Source: Mesorhizobium_L sp035547755
GTDB taxonomy: Bacteria; Pseudomonadota; Alphaproteobacteria; Rhizobiales; Rhizobiaceae
Assembly: GCA_035547755.1 (NCBI GenBank)
Contig: DASZUG010000066.1
Coordinates: 74,784 to 138,783, forward strand
Reading direction: 5' to 3'
DNA: 64,000 nucleotides
Each line of letters opens with the position of its first letter. The stretch's first letter is position 1. The position numbers and the translations under genes were made by a program. Under the pieces are notes generated by a model. That model made no database searches, was not told the origin of the DNA, and saw nothing but the letters and a program-made list of their open reading frames with translations. Below, in pieces: positions 34,404-43,098 of this stretch.

Positions 34404-35251
34404 GAGGCTCGCAGCGGCGCCGTTTTCCTCGCCCGCATCATGGCCCATATGCCGATCACCACCATCGGAGAGGAAAGGACCATGCCCATGGTCAACCAGC
34501 CGCCCAGCAGATAGCCGAGCTGCGGATCGGGTTCGCGGAAGAATTCGGCGAAGATGCGGGCAAGCCCGTAACCTGTGATGAAGGCGCCGCCTACGAAACC
34601 GGGTTCCTTGAGCTTCAGGAAACGATGCGTGAGAAGCCGGAGAACGATGAACAGCACCAGGCCTTCCAAGCCTGCTTCGTAAAGTTGGCTGGGATGGCGC
34701 GGTTCCGAGCCGCCATTCGGAAAGACGATGCCCCAGGGCATGTCGGTTGGGCGGCCCCAAAGCTCGGAATTGATGAAATTACAGATCCTGACAATGCCAA
34801 GGCCGAAGGGCGCGGTGGCGGCGATCGTGTCGATCATGCTCCACGGGTTGATGCCGCGCCGCCAGGAAAAGAGCACCATCGCGACGACAGTACCGAGCAT
34901 GCCACCGTGAAAGGACATGCCGCCCTGCCAGACCGCCACGATATCGAGGGGGTGCGCGGCATAGCGCGGCAGGTCGTAGAAGAGGACGTAGCCGATCCGC
35001 CCGCCGACCACCACGCCGACCGCGGCCCAGACGAGGAAATCGTCGAGGTCGATGGGCTTCATCGGCGGCGTCTGCCCCGCCCAGAGCCGAGGCGTGGAGA
35101 CGAGGCGGCGCGAATACCACCAGGCGAACAGAATGCCGACGACATAGCCGACGCCGTACCAGTGGACGGCCAGTGGCCCGATGCGGACGATAACGGGATC
35201 GATATTGGGGAAAGGGATTACCGCCGGCAGCGATATGAGGAGATGGATCAA
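34400..35251 (-). CDS. lgt: Phosphatidylglycerol-prolipoprotein diacylglyceryl transferase
   Basis: The 283-residue, seven-helix inner-membrane enzyme has the Lgt signature as RICNFINSELWGRP near residue 149 (Cys where many have Gly), GGRIGYVLFYD near 85, and HWYGVGYVVG near 30. It attaches diacylglycerol to the lipobox Cys of prolipoproteins. Its start faces the UbiK-like gene across 170 bp. It is followed by the methyltransferase with a 4-nt overlap, the usual rhizobial order. Confidence 0.95.
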   Translation of the reverse strand: MIHLLISLPAVIPFPNIDPVIVRIGPLAVHWYGVGYVVGILFAWWYSRRLVSTPRLWAGQTPPMKPIDLDDFLVWAAVGVVVGGRIGYVLFYDLPRYAAHPLDIVAVWQGGMSFHGGMLGTVVAMVLFSWRRGINPWSMIDTIAATAPFGLGIVRICNFINSELWGRPTDMPWGIVFPNGGSEPRHPSQLYEAGLEGLVLFIVLRLLTHRFLKLKEPGFVGGAFITGYGLARIFAEFFREPDPQLGYLLGGWLTMGMVLSSPMVVIGIWAMMRARKTAPLRAS

Positions 35252-35421
35252 TGTCGGGTCCGTGGCGGTCAGGAACGAAGCACCGCGAAAATGCGTGAGC
35301 TCTGCGGCAAGGTCAAGGCAAAGACGGCTATCGCAATCGCGGGTGGCGAACAGCCGTCGCCGTCCCTTGCATTTGGCTGTACTCTCCCCTACGTCCCTCC
35401 CACGACCCTGGAGGTAGCGCC

Positions 35422-35736
35422 ATGAGCAACGGACCGAACCGCATTCTCGACGAATTCGCCAGGCTGATGACGGACGCCGCCGGGGCCGCGCAGGGCGTCA
35501 GGCGCGAGATGGAGACGATCTTCCGCACGCAGGCCGAACGCATCCTGAACTCGATGGACGTGGTTCAGCGCGAAGAATTCGAGGCGATGCGCGACATGGC
35601 CGTCAAGGCACGCACAGAAAACGCCTCCCTCTCTAAGAAAATCGACGAACTGGAGGAGCGGATCGCGCTTCTGGAGGCCAGCAAGGCGACCCGCAAGGCG
35701 AATGAACCGCATTCCTCTCCCGGTCTGAAAAAATAA
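35422..35736 (+). CDS. UbiK-like accessory factor (BMFP domain)
   Basis: This 104-residue protein has the BMFP pattern: LDEFARLMTDAAGAAQGVRR near residue 9 and a C-terminal coiled coil VVQREEFEAMRDMAVKAR then IDELEERIALLE. UbiK proteins trimerise, bind membranes and aid ubiquinone biosynthesis. Membrane fusogenic activity was described for the Brucella homolog (BMFP), hence the name. It is divergent from lgt. The last 15 residues are basic and probably disordered. Confidence 0.87.
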   Translation: MSNGPNRILDEFARLMTDAAGAAQGVRREMETIFRTQAERILNSMDVVQREEFEAMRDMAVKARTENASLSKKIDELEERIALLEASKATRKANEPHSSPGLKK

Positions 35737-36064
35737 TCCGCATCATATTGTCCACAGCCGAGGGCGCGAAAAACGCTGGCTGCTGAATCGCTTAGGCAAA
35801 GACGGATACCTCTTCTCGCTCTCTATCCACATGGAGGAAGCGGCCTCTCCCAAAAAAGGACTGGCGCTCCGACTCTGCATCAATAGACTGAATTTGTTAT
35901 GTGATTCGTTTTCGGGTCGGGGCGATGGCGTTTTTGCGGGCGAGGTGGCTCGCGTCAGTCGTTTCCCGCTCCGCTCCGTCTGGCCTTTGGGCAAGTGGAG
36001 AAGTTTGCGTGCCCAAACGAGCGCTGGGGACATGCGCGCTTAAGGGAACCGGCAGGAAGCATTT
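35737..36064. other. 328-bp intergenic region upstream of the YbjN gene
   Basis: The stretch holds the promoter region of the YbjN-CsaA pair and shows no gene I can support. Short frames on both strands lack family similarity and good start sites. A TTTTTGCGGG-type segment near 35930 is not a clear terminator. No repeat family seen elsewhere in the window occurs here. Confidence 0.35.
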
Positions 36065-36565
36065 ATGAATCTCGTGGAAATCGAAACCACACGCGATCTC
36101 CATCCCGTGGACGTGATCGAGCAGGTCGCGCACAACAATGACTGGGCGTTCGAGCGCACCGGAGACGATGAAATCGCCATTTCGGTGGCCGGCACATGGT
36201 CCGACTATCATGTCTCCTTCTCGTGGATGGAGGATTACGAGGCGCTGCATCTCGCCTGCGCCTTCGACATCAAGGTGCCTGACCCCCGCGTGCTCGAGAT
36301 CATGCGGCTTCTTTCTCTCATCAACGAGCAATTGCTGTTCGGCCATTTCGACCTGTGGGAGCAGGAAGGGGCGATCATGTTCCGGCAGTCGTTGCTGCTC
36401 GCCGGCGGCGCCGAGCCGACGAGCCAGCAGGTCGAGGTGCTCCTGACCAGCGCGCTCGAAGCCTGCGAATGCTATTACCAGTCCTTCCAGTTCGTCGTCT
36501 GGTCCGGGCTGAACGGGCGCGAGGCGCTCGAAAGCGTGCTGTTCGAGACGGTGGGCACCGCCTGA
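36065..36565 (+). CDS. YbjN domain protein
   Basis: This 166-residue protein matches the YbjN family: HNNDWAFERTGDDEIAISV near residue 24, YHVSFSWMEDYEALHLACAF, and LLSLINEQLLFGHFDLW near 82. The fold resembles type III secretion chaperones. In E. coli YbjN affects stress tolerance and motility; the rhizobial homologs are uncharacterised. It is followed after 2 nt by the CsaA gene. In the order I remember from rhizobia, proC lies between YbjN and CsaA; it is absent here. Confidence 0.87.
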   Translation: MNLVEIETTRDLHPVDVIEQVAHNNDWAFERTGDDEIAISVAGTWSDYHVSFSWMEDYEALHLACAFDIKVPDPRVLEIMRLLSLINEQLLFGHFDLWEQEGAIMFRQSLLLAGGAEPTSQQVEVLLTSALEACECYYQSFQFVVWSGLNGREALESVLFETVGTA

Positions 36566-36567
36566 CG

Positions 36568-36927
36568 ATGAATGGCGGTCAGGGTCGGAAACCGGAAATC
36601 AGCTATGCCGATTTCGACAAGGTCGATATCCGCGTCGGCACGATCGTCGAGGCGGAACCATATCCGGAGGCGCGCAAGCCCGCATTTAAGCTCAGGATCG
36701 ATTTCGGCCCGGAGATCGGCGTGAAGAAATCCTCGGCCCAGATCACCCGGCACTATACGCCGGAGACGCTGGTCGGGCGGCAGGTCGCCGCGGTGGTCAA
36801 TTTCCCGCCGCGCCAGATCGGCAAATTCATGTCGGAAGTGCTGACTCTCGGCTTCCCGGACGGGGAGGGCGAGGTGGTGCTGGTCGCGCCCAGCCTGCCG
36901 ACGCCGAATGGCGGCCGGCTGTTCTGA
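36568..36927 (+). CDS. csaA: tRNA-binding protein CsaA-like
   Basis: The 119-residue protein is a single tRNA-binding OB-fold: FDKVDIRVGTIVEAEPYPEA near residue 14, KKSSAQITRHYTPE near 53, and VAAVVNFPPRQIGKFMSEVL near 73. This domain also occurs at the end of MetRS and in Trbp111. CsaA has been linked to chaperone-like or secretion roles in Bacillus. ATG 36568 lies 2 nt after YbjN; the longer upstream frame overlaps YbjN and is not real. Confidence 0.9.
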   Translation: MNGGQGRKPEISYADFDKVDIRVGTIVEAEPYPEARKPAFKLRIDFGPEIGVKKSSAQITRHYTPETLVGRQVAAVVNFPPRQIGKFMSEVLTLGFPDGEGEVVLVAPSLPTPNGGRLF

Positions 36928-36987
36928 CGGTATAGTAGCGCTCTTCATCGCCTTGCCGGACACTTTGTCCCGCAGGACGCTCCGCTT

Positions 36988-37398
36988 TTATTGCCCCGAC
37001 TCCTGCGCCAGCTTATCCATGGCCTTCTTCATCGCTTGCGCCCCGGCTTCCATGGCGCCGCCGATCGCGGGCGCGGCCTCGTCGGGAAGGAAATCGGATA
37101 TCCAAACGATCCGGGTCGCGTCGTCGTCCGCAAAGACCTGGACGGCACTGTTGTAGTGGCTGGTTCGACCACCTTCGGCAGTCCAGACAAGCCGCCGCGC
37201 TCCTTCATCCAACGTGATGATGTGCTCCCTCACCGTCACTCCGTTTGCGAAGGTGACGATCCGGCTTCCCGGCTCGAGGCGTGTGTCGATGACGAATCCC
37301 GGAACCAGTCTCGTATGCAATGCGCCGATGTCGCGGATCGCATCCCATACGGCTTCGGGTGACGCATCGGTCGTTATTTCCTTCCTGACCGTCGCCAT
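36988..37398 (-). CDS. SRPBCC family protein
   Basis: This 136-residue protein has the START/SRPBCC helix-grip pattern: VRKEITTDASPEAVWDAIRD at the start, then GVTVREHIITLDEGARRLVW and the long C-terminal helix GGAMEAGAQAMKKAMDKL. These proteins form a hydrophobic cavity for lipids or polyketides, or act as polyketide cyclases. The ligand is unknown. It lies downstream of the Lrp-type regulator on the same strand, 45 nt apart, so the two may be co-transcribed. Confidence 0.85.
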   Translation of the reverse strand: MATVRKEITTDASPEAVWDAIRDIGALHTRLVPGFVIDTRLEPGSRIVTFANGVTVREHIITLDEGARRLVWTAEGGRTSHYNSAVQVFADDDATRIVWISDFLPDEAAPAIGGAMEAGAQAMKKAMDKLAQESGQ

Positions 37399-37443
37399 GT
37401 CTTCTTCCTCATCATTATTGAGACGGAATGGAGACCTATGCTG

Positions 37444-37917
37444 TCAAGAAAAAATGGCCGGGAGACGGCGCTCGACCGGCGATGATTGCACGATTGCCGT
37501 GTTGGTCATCGCGAAGGGGATGATGCGGTCGATCAGGCGCTCGAGTTCGGCAACGGAACGCAGTTGCGCGCGGGCGACGAAGCAATCCTCTCCGGTGACG
37601 CGGTCGCATTCGACGATTTCGGGCAGGGAACGGAGGATATCGGCGACGCGGGCAAGTTCGCCCGGTACCGGCCGGACGCGCAGCCATGCCGTGAGATGAA
37701 GGCCAAGAGCCGCGCAATTGATCCGCGCGCCATAGCCCTCGATGATTCCCGCTTCCTCCAGCCGCTTCATACGTTCGGCGACGCTCGGCGCCGAAAGGCC
37801 GACGAGACGGGCAAGTTCCGCCGTACTGATGCGGGCGTCCTTGCTCAGAATTTGCAGGATCTTCGCGTCTGTCGCATCTATCGGGCGATTTTCAAATCCA
37901 AGGCGTTTCATCATCAT
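37444..37917 (-). CDS. Lrp/AsnC family transcriptional regulator
   Basis: This 157-residue regulator has an N-terminal helix-turn-helix (ILQILSKDARISTAELAR, then LSAPSVAERMKRLEEAGII) and a C-terminal RAM/AsnC ligand domain (TAWLRVRPVPGELARVADIL, then VTGEDCFVARAQL). It is divergent from an EamA exporter with 82 nt between starts, an AT-rich gap suited to an Lrp-type switch. That supports control of an amino acid exporter by its substrate. The start could be either of three adjacent ATG codons. Confidence 0.9.
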   Translation of the reverse strand: MMMKRLGFENRPIDATDAKILQILSKDARISTAELARLVGLSAPSVAERMKRLEEAGIIEGYGARINCAALGLHLTAWLRVRPVPGELARVADILRSLPEIVECDRVTGEDCFVARAQLRSVAELERLIDRIIPFAMTNTAIVQSSPVERRLPAIFS

Positions 37918-37999
37918 CCCCTACATATGGAAGAGAATAATGAGATGTTACCTGCTTTTGCCCATATAAATCACCTTTCTCATCTTTCACAATAAGGGC

Positions 38000-38902
38000 A
38001 TGAAATTTGCACCTTCTCCCTCTATCGGTTTCAACAAGGCAGCCGCGGTCGTGCCGGCGCCGGCCTGGTTCGGCATCAGCGCCATTTTCCATTATCTCGG
38101 TCCGTCCTTCGCCGTGCTTCTGTTTCCGGCCGTCGGCGTTTTTGGTGTCGCCTGGTTCCGCATCGCCTCGGCGGCATTGATCTTCCTGCCGACAACGCGG
38201 CCCTGGAAAGTCTTCCGCGATGCTGACACCCGGACAAGGCTGCTGCTCCTGGCTCTCGGCTTCTGCCTCGCGGCGATGAACACGGCCTTCTATCTGGCGC
38301 TCGACAGGCTGCCGATGAGTTTGGTTGCGGCGACGGAGTTCGTCGGCACCATCCTGGTGGCGGTGTGGGGCCTGCGCAGCCGCCGCAATTTCCTGGCGCT
38401 GGCGCTCGCCATTAGCGGTGTGTTCCTGCTCATCGACGTCAGGTGGGAAAGTGACGGCGTTGGGCTTCTTTTCGCTCTCGTCAACGCCATCCTATTCGTC
38501 TTCTACATCGTTCTTGGCCATCGCATCGCCGAGAGCGGGACGGCGGGAGGCGTGGAGCGACTCGGCGCGGCGATGGCGGTCGCTTTCCTGTTCATCCTGC
38601 CGATCGGGCTGGTGCAGGCGATGCGGGCCTTTTCGGCGCCTGAACTCGTTCTAGCCGGGATCGGTGTCGGCGTTTGCTCTTCAGTCATTCCCTATGTCAC
38701 CGACCAACTGGCGATGTCGCGCCTGCCGCGCGCCACTTTCGCCCTGATGCTGGCGCTCTTGCCGGCCATCGCGACGATAATCGGCGCGCTGGTGCTCAGG
38801 CAGATCCCTGCCGTCAGGGACGTCGCCGGCATCGCGCTCGTGATGGCAGGCGTGGCGGTCCACCGGCCAGCAGCGGCAAAAGCCGGACAGAATGGCGCCT
38901 GA
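38000..38902 (+). CDS. EamA/RhtA-like DMT exporter
   Basis: The 300-residue membrane protein has ten predicted helices in two EamA repeats. The second repeat has VGVCSSVIPYVTDQLAMSRL near residue 219 and the typical LMLALLPAIATIIGALVLRQ. Some family members, such as RhtA, export threonine or homoserine. The divergent Lrp/AsnC gene supports an amino acid substrate, but that is inference. It ends 6 nt from the convergent sensor kinase gene. Confidence 0.88.
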   Translation: MKFAPSPSIGFNKAAAVVPAPAWFGISAIFHYLGPSFAVLLFPAVGVFGVAWFRIASAALIFLPTTRPWKVFRDADTRTRLLLLALGFCLAAMNTAFYLALDRLPMSLVAATEFVGTILVAVWGLRSRRNFLALALAISGVFLLIDVRWESDGVGLLFALVNAILFVFYIVLGHRIAESGTAGGVERLGAAMAVAFLFILPIGLVQAMRAFSAPELVLAGIGVGVCSSVIPYVTDQLAMSRLPRATFALMLALLPAIATIIGALVLRQIPAVRDVAGIALVMAGVAVHRPAAAKAGQNGA

Positions 38903-38907
38903 CGCCT

Positions 38908-40383
38908 TTATGCCGGGACCATAACCACCGCGCGCAGGCCACCCAGCGGACTTGTGTCCAGCGTGATGTCGCCGCCATGGCTGCGAGCGATGTCGCGCGC
39001 AATCGAAAGTCCGAGGCCGGTGCCGCTGGCGTCCTGATTGCGCGCCTCGTCGAGCCTGACGAAGGGCTTGAACACCTCCTCGCGCCGATCGAACGGGATG
39101 CCCGGACCATCATCATCGATCGTGACCTTCAGGAAACCGCGCGCATGCGTGGCCGTGACCCTGACGGACTTCGCATAGCGGAAGGCATTGCCAACGAGAT
39201 TGGAGAGCAGCCGGTCGAAAGCATTCGGGCGCACATGCACGGAGGCCTCTCCAGTCAGTTTCGTCGCCAGTTTTACATCGCGAAGTTTCGCCTCGGACTT
39301 CAGCCTGTCCAGATAGGTGCGGAGGTCGAAGAGCCCGGCATCCTCTTCGGCCTCGCCGCGCACGAAGGCCATATAGCCTTCGAGCATGGACTGCATGTCG
39401 TCAATATCCTTGTTCAGCGCCTCCAGATTGCTCTTCGAACTGCCGAGCGCGAGCTGCAGGCGGAAACGTGTCAGGATGGTCCTGAGATCATGGCTGACGC
39501 CGGTCAGCATCGCCGTGCGCTGCTCGATCTGCCGCTCAATGCGCTCGCGCATCTGGATGAAGGCGACGCCGGCCCTGCGGACCTCTTCGGCGCCACGCGG
39601 ACGGAAATCGGGCGGCATCGGCCGTCCCTTGCCGAAACTTTCCGCCGCCTCGGCAAGCTTCGTCACCGGCCTGATCTGGTTGCGCAGGAAAGGAATGGCG
39701 ATCATCAGCAGGACGAATGACGTGCCCACCATCCATAGGAGGAAGATATAGGTGTTCGAGGCGTAGGCCTGGCCGCGTTTCGCAAAGACGCGCAGCACCT
39801 TGTTCTTCAACTGGATCCGAATCTCGATGATATTGGAGTTGCCGACCGTGTCGAGCCAGAAAGGCAGATTGATCTGCTTTGTGATCTGCTCGCCTAATGC
39901 CTCGTCAAGGATGGAGAAGAAGGGTTTGGGCCCCGGCGGCGGCAGGGGGTCGGGCGGAAGGATATCGATCTTCAAACCCATGCGATCCTGAGCGATCCGC
40001 ACGATGTTGGAATAGTCGGGGTCATGCGGATAGGTGTTGATGATGTCGATGATCGCGGAAATGTCGCGTACGACGGCGGCGGAGAGACGCTCGGTCACGG
40101 TTTGCCAGTGCTTTTCCATGAAGACGAAGGCGATGACGGATTGCAGCAGGATCATCGGCGCGATGACGATGATGAGCGTGCGGACATAGAGCCGCTTCGG
40201 CATTCGATGCGCGATCTGCCGCCAGAAATGCCGCCACCGGCGTGCGATGCCGCCTCCAAAGTTCAGTTTTGCCGCCCGGTCCGCGAGCCGCTGGCGAACG
40301 GAGGACCAGCGGGAAGGGCCCATTCCCGGCCGTTCGGCCTTGGCCGGTTCTTCGTCTGCCCGCGTGATTTCACTGGTTGCCAT
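38908..40383 (-). CDS. EnvZ-type sensor histidine kinase
   Basis: The 491-residue kinase has transmembrane helices near residues 66-88 and 211-233 with a Pro-rich periplasmic domain between them (ILPPDPLPPPGPKPFFS). A HAMP linker follows, then an H-box GVSHDLRTILTRF with His298. In most kinases the H-box reads RTPLT; here Ile replaces Pro. The ATPase domain has N-box LVGNAFRYA, DDGPGIP and GTGLGLSIARD. Its partner response regulator lies upstream, separated by 230 bp that include a dispersed repeat. The signal is unknown. Confidence 0.92.
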   Translation of the reverse strand: MATSEITRADEEPAKAERPGMGPSRWSSVRQRLADRAAKLNFGGGIARRWRHFWRQIAHRMPKRLYVRTLIIVIAPMILLQSVIAFVFMEKHWQTVTERLSAAVVRDISAIIDIINTYPHDPDYSNIVRIAQDRMGLKIDILPPDPLPPPGPKPFFSILDEALGEQITKQINLPFWLDTVGNSNIIEIRIQLKNKVLRVFAKRGQAYASNTYIFLLWMVGTSFVLLMIAIPFLRNQIRPVTKLAEAAESFGKGRPMPPDFRPRGAEEVRRAGVAFIQMRERIERQIEQRTAMLTGVSHDLRTILTRFRLQLALGSSKSNLEALNKDIDDMQSMLEGYMAFVRGEAEEDAGLFDLRTYLDRLKSEAKLRDVKLATKLTGEASVHVRPNAFDRLLSNLVGNAFRYAKSVRVTATHARGFLKVTIDDDGPGIPFDRREEVFKPFVRLDEARNQDASGTGLGLSIARDIARSHGGDITLDTSPLGGLRAVVMVPA

Positions 40384-40500
40384 GGTGGTAATCTAGAGCG
40401 GCGGGCATCCAATTGGAATTCACTCTGTTTCTCAGCTGAGCGGTAGTGCGGTCTCGTCGAGCGATCCAAAAGGCAACTCATCAGTTGCCAATTGGGGGAG

Positions 40501-40573
40501 CGCCTCAGGATGAGGAAGTCGGGCGCAAACGGCCCTCATCCTGAGGTGCTCGCCCACAGGGCGAGCCTCGAAG
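40501..40573. repeat. Palindromic dispersed repeat, copy B
   Basis: CCTCAGGATGAGG at the left and CCTCATCCTGAGG followed by GGGCGAGCCTCGAAGG at the right are the same modules as in copy A (23125-23218). The outer left arm with TTCGAGGCTCG is missing, so this copy is shorter. It lies between the response regulator and the sensor kinase of one two-component system. Confidence 0.82.
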
Positions 40574-40616
40574 GGCGCACTGCAATTGCGAAGGGGCGAA
40601 TTTCAATCCCTTGAAA

Positions 40617-41321
40617 CTACTCCACGCTCAACCGGTAGCCGATGCCGCGGACGGTCTGCAGCCAGACGGGGTTGGCCGGGTCCCGCTCGATCTTGCGCCG
40701 CAGCCTGTTGATCTGGACGTCGATCGTCCTCTCGCCGACGTCGGTATCGCCGGTGACGAGTTCGTGGCGCGGAATGGTCTCGCCGGCCCGCTCGGCAAAG
40801 ATCGCCAGTATTTCCTGCTCGCGATCGGTCAGCTTCAGCGGTTCGCCCCCCTTCTTCAATTCGCGCCGGGCGATCTGGAAAGTGTAGGGGCCGAAGACGA
40901 TCTGCTCGAGCTTCGGCACAGGAGGCGTGCCGCCGCGGCGCAGGATGTTGTTGACGCGCAGGATCAACTCGCGCGGGTCGAAGGGTTTTGGCAGGTAATC
41001 GTCGGCGCCCGCCTCCAACCCGGTGATGCGGTTGTCGGTTTCCGACAATGCGGTCAGCATCAGGATCGGGACATCCTTTTCCGTCCGCAGGGATTTGGTC
41101 AGTTCGACGCCGCTTTCGCCAGGCATCATGACGTCAAGGATGATGAGATCGAAATCGAGGCCGGCCAGCTTGCGCCGCGCCTCCGCCGCCGTCCCGGCGA
41201 CGGTGATGCGAAAGCCGTTGGCCGTCAGGAATTCCTTCAAGAGGGTGCGGATGCGCGTATCGTCGTCGATGACGAGAAGATGGGGCGCATCGTCTCCCGG
41301 AACAGGGATGTCGTCAGCCAT
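40617..41321 (-). CDS. OmpR family response regulator
   Basis: The regulator has a receiver domain with acidic pocket LVIDDDTR, phospho-acceptor Asp in LIILDVMMPGESG and Lys in YLPKPFD. A C-terminal winged helix follows, ending with GERTIDVQINRLRRKIE and LQTVRGIGYRL. The gene starts at ATG 41321 or ATG 41336; either overlaps the end of the MarR gene, so the two are coupled. The cognate kinase follows downstream. The set marR-regulator-kinase is conserved in rhizobia, as I recall. Confidence 0.92.
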   Translation of the reverse strand: MADDIPVPGDDAPHLLVIDDDTRIRTLLKEFLTANGFRITVAGTAAEARRKLAGLDFDLIILDVMMPGESGVELTKSLRTEKDVPILMLTALSETDNRITGLEAGADDYLPKPFDPRELILRVNNILRRGGTPPVPKLEQIVFGPYTFQIARRELKKGGEPLKLTDREQEILAIFAERAGETIPRHELVTGDTDVGERTIDVQINRLRRKIERDPANPVWLQTVRGIGYRLSVE

Positions 41322-41907
41322 CTCGATAGTCTCCATTGTCTTTCGCCCTGTTGCCGTGCGGCAGCTTGTCGATCTGCGCCCTGAGTTCCGGATTCACCAT
41401 TCCTCTCAGGAACCGCTCGATCGCCTGGCGATCGCCTTGTTCCACGTCGCGAAGTGCCTTAGCGATGCGGCGGGACTGTGGCGCGGCCAACGCCAGGGAA
41501 AGGGCGCGCCCCTTCGGCGTTGGATAAAGCTTGCGCTGCCGCCTGTCCTGCCTGCCCTGTACCTGCACGATATGCCCTGTGTCGAGAAGCTGCTTGAGCA
41601 CTCTCGCCAGGCTCTGCTTGGTTATCTGTAGCACATCAAGGAGCTCGGCAACGGTGAGGCCCGGCATGCGGTTGACGAAATGGACGACGCGGTGATGCGC
41701 GCGGCCGAATCCGTATTGGGCGAGAATCTGATCAGGATCGGAGGTGAAGTCCCGGTAGGCGAAAAAGAGGAGTTCGATGATGGGAAAATCGATCCCGTTC
41801 TCGCCTGTCATCGGATCATTGACAGGAGCATTTTCGGAAGAGGCGCTGTCTTCCGTCTTCCCGGTGGCGCCGCTCGAATGGATCATGGAACTCCGTTTCG
41901 CCATCAT
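41314..41907 (-). CDS. MarR family transcriptional regulator
   Basis: The 197-residue protein has a variable N-terminal tail of about 40 residues, then a MarR domain: YGFGRAHHRVVHFVNRMPG near residue 64, LDVLQITKQSLARVLKQLLD near 88, and wing segment RQDRRQRKLYPTPKGRAL near 118. It overlaps the response regulator gene. Its promoter region carries direct and inverted repeats (41907-41946), suggesting autoregulation. The ligand is unknown. Confidence 0.88.
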   Translation of the reverse strand: MMAKRSSMIHSSGATGKTEDSASSENAPVNDPMTGENGIDFPIIELLFFAYRDFTSDPDQILAQYGFGRAHHRVVHFVNRMPGLTVAELLDVLQITKQSLARVLKQLLDTGHIVQVQGRQDRRQRKLYPTPKGRALSLALAAPQSRRIAKALRDVEQGDRQAIERFLRGMVNPELRAQIDKLPHGNRAKDNGDYRDG

Positions 41908-41946
41908 TTATGCCAGCTGTATTTATGTCAGCTATGTTGACGTAAA
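41907..41946 (-). promoter_or_regulatory. Candidate operator upstream of marR-regulator-kinase operon
   Basis: TTTATGCCAGCT (41907-41918) and TTTATGTCAGCT (41922-41933) are direct repeats 15 nt apart with one mismatch. The second overlaps an inverted repeat, TTTATGTCA (41922-41930) with TGACGTAAA (41938-41946), matching at 8 of 9 positions. The site abuts the MarR start codon. Confidence 0.55.
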
Positions 41947-42166
41947 TAAGCCGCCGTGATAATTTTTGGCAAGCTTTTCGAGGAATTGCGAACGAAAAGG
42001 CGTCAGGCAAGCGCTTTTCCCTTACTTTCCTTCAAAAAGTCCCGCTTGCAGCGCCAATGCGATCCCGCTCTGCTGGCAGGTGCTGTCGCGGGCCATAGAT
42101 ATCAGTCAAGCGCTTTTCTCTATGGCGACAACAGACGCGGGCAGGACGCCCCAAAGGGAGAGAACA

Positions 42167-43057
42167 ATGGCATCGGTTCCGTTCGATCAACTCGACGGCT
42201 TCATATGGATGAACGGCCAATTCGTGAGATGGCAGGATGCGAAAATCCATGTGCTCACACATGGGCTTCACTATGCCAGCGCGGTCTTCGAGGGCGAGCG
42301 CGCCTATGGCGGGCGGATCTTCAAGCTGCGGGAACACACCGAGAGGCTGCATCGATCGGGCGAGATCCTCGGCTTCACCATTCCCTATTCCATCGCCGAG
42401 ATCGAGGAGGCCTGCAAGCAGCTTCTTCTCAAGCAGGGCTTCGCCGATGCCTATGTGCGCCCGATCGCCTGGCGCGGATCGGAGCAGATGGGCGTTTCGG
42501 CACAGAACAACCGCATCAATTGCGCCATCGCCATCTGGCAATGGCCGAGCTATTTCGACCCGGCGCAGAAGCTGAAGGGTATTCGCCTCGACATGGCGGA
42601 GTGGCGCAGGCCGGACCCCCGCACGGCGCCGTCGAAATCGAAGGCGGCCGGGCTCTACATGATCTGCACGCTGTCGAAACATGCCGCCGAGGCGAAAGGC
42701 TATGCCGACGCGCTGATGCTCGACTGGCGTGGCCAGGTCGCGGAGGCGACCGGCGCCAATGTCTTCTTCGTCAAGGACGGGGCGCTCCATACGCCGACGC
42801 CTGATTGTTTCCTCGATGGCATCACGCGGCGTACCGTCATCGATCTGGCGAAGCGGCGTGGCATAAGGGTGGTCGAGCGGGCGATCATGCCGGAAGAGCT
42901 TGAAGGGTTCGAACAATGCTTCCTGACCGGCACGGCGGCGGAAGTGACGCCGGTTGCCGAGATCGGGCCCTATCGTTTCGAAGTGGGCGAGATCACGAAG
43001 ACGCTGATGAACGATTATTCGGCCGAGGTGCAGCCAAAGCAGGCCGCCGCGGAGTAA
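42167..43057 (+). CDS. ilvE: Branched-chain amino acid aminotransferase
   Basis: This 296-residue class IV PLP aminotransferase has HGLHYASAVFEGERAYGGRI near residue 32, the PLP-lysine region SKSKAAGLYMICTLSKHAAE near 156, and LMLDWRGQVAEATGANVFFV near 183. It interconverts Val, Leu and Ile with their keto acids. ATG 42167 has AAAGGGAG upstream and matches the family start. The frame reaches back to 41966 without similarity. It is divergent from the marR operon. Confidence 0.9.
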   Translation: MASVPFDQLDGFIWMNGQFVRWQDAKIHVLTHGLHYASAVFEGERAYGGRIFKLREHTERLHRSGEILGFTIPYSIAEIEEACKQLLLKQGFADAYVRPIAWRGSEQMGVSAQNNRINCAIAIWQWPSYFDPAQKLKGIRLDMAEWRRPDPRTAPSKSKAAGLYMICTLSKHAAEAKGYADALMLDWRGQVAEATGANVFFVKDGALHTPTPDCFLDGITRRTVIDLAKRRGIRVVERAIMPEELEGFEQCFLTGTAAEVTPVAEIGPYRFEVGEITKTLMNDYSAEVQPKQAAAE

Positions 43058-43098
43058 AAGCAGGCGTTCGCCCTACGCTTACCCGGAAGGATCATTTC

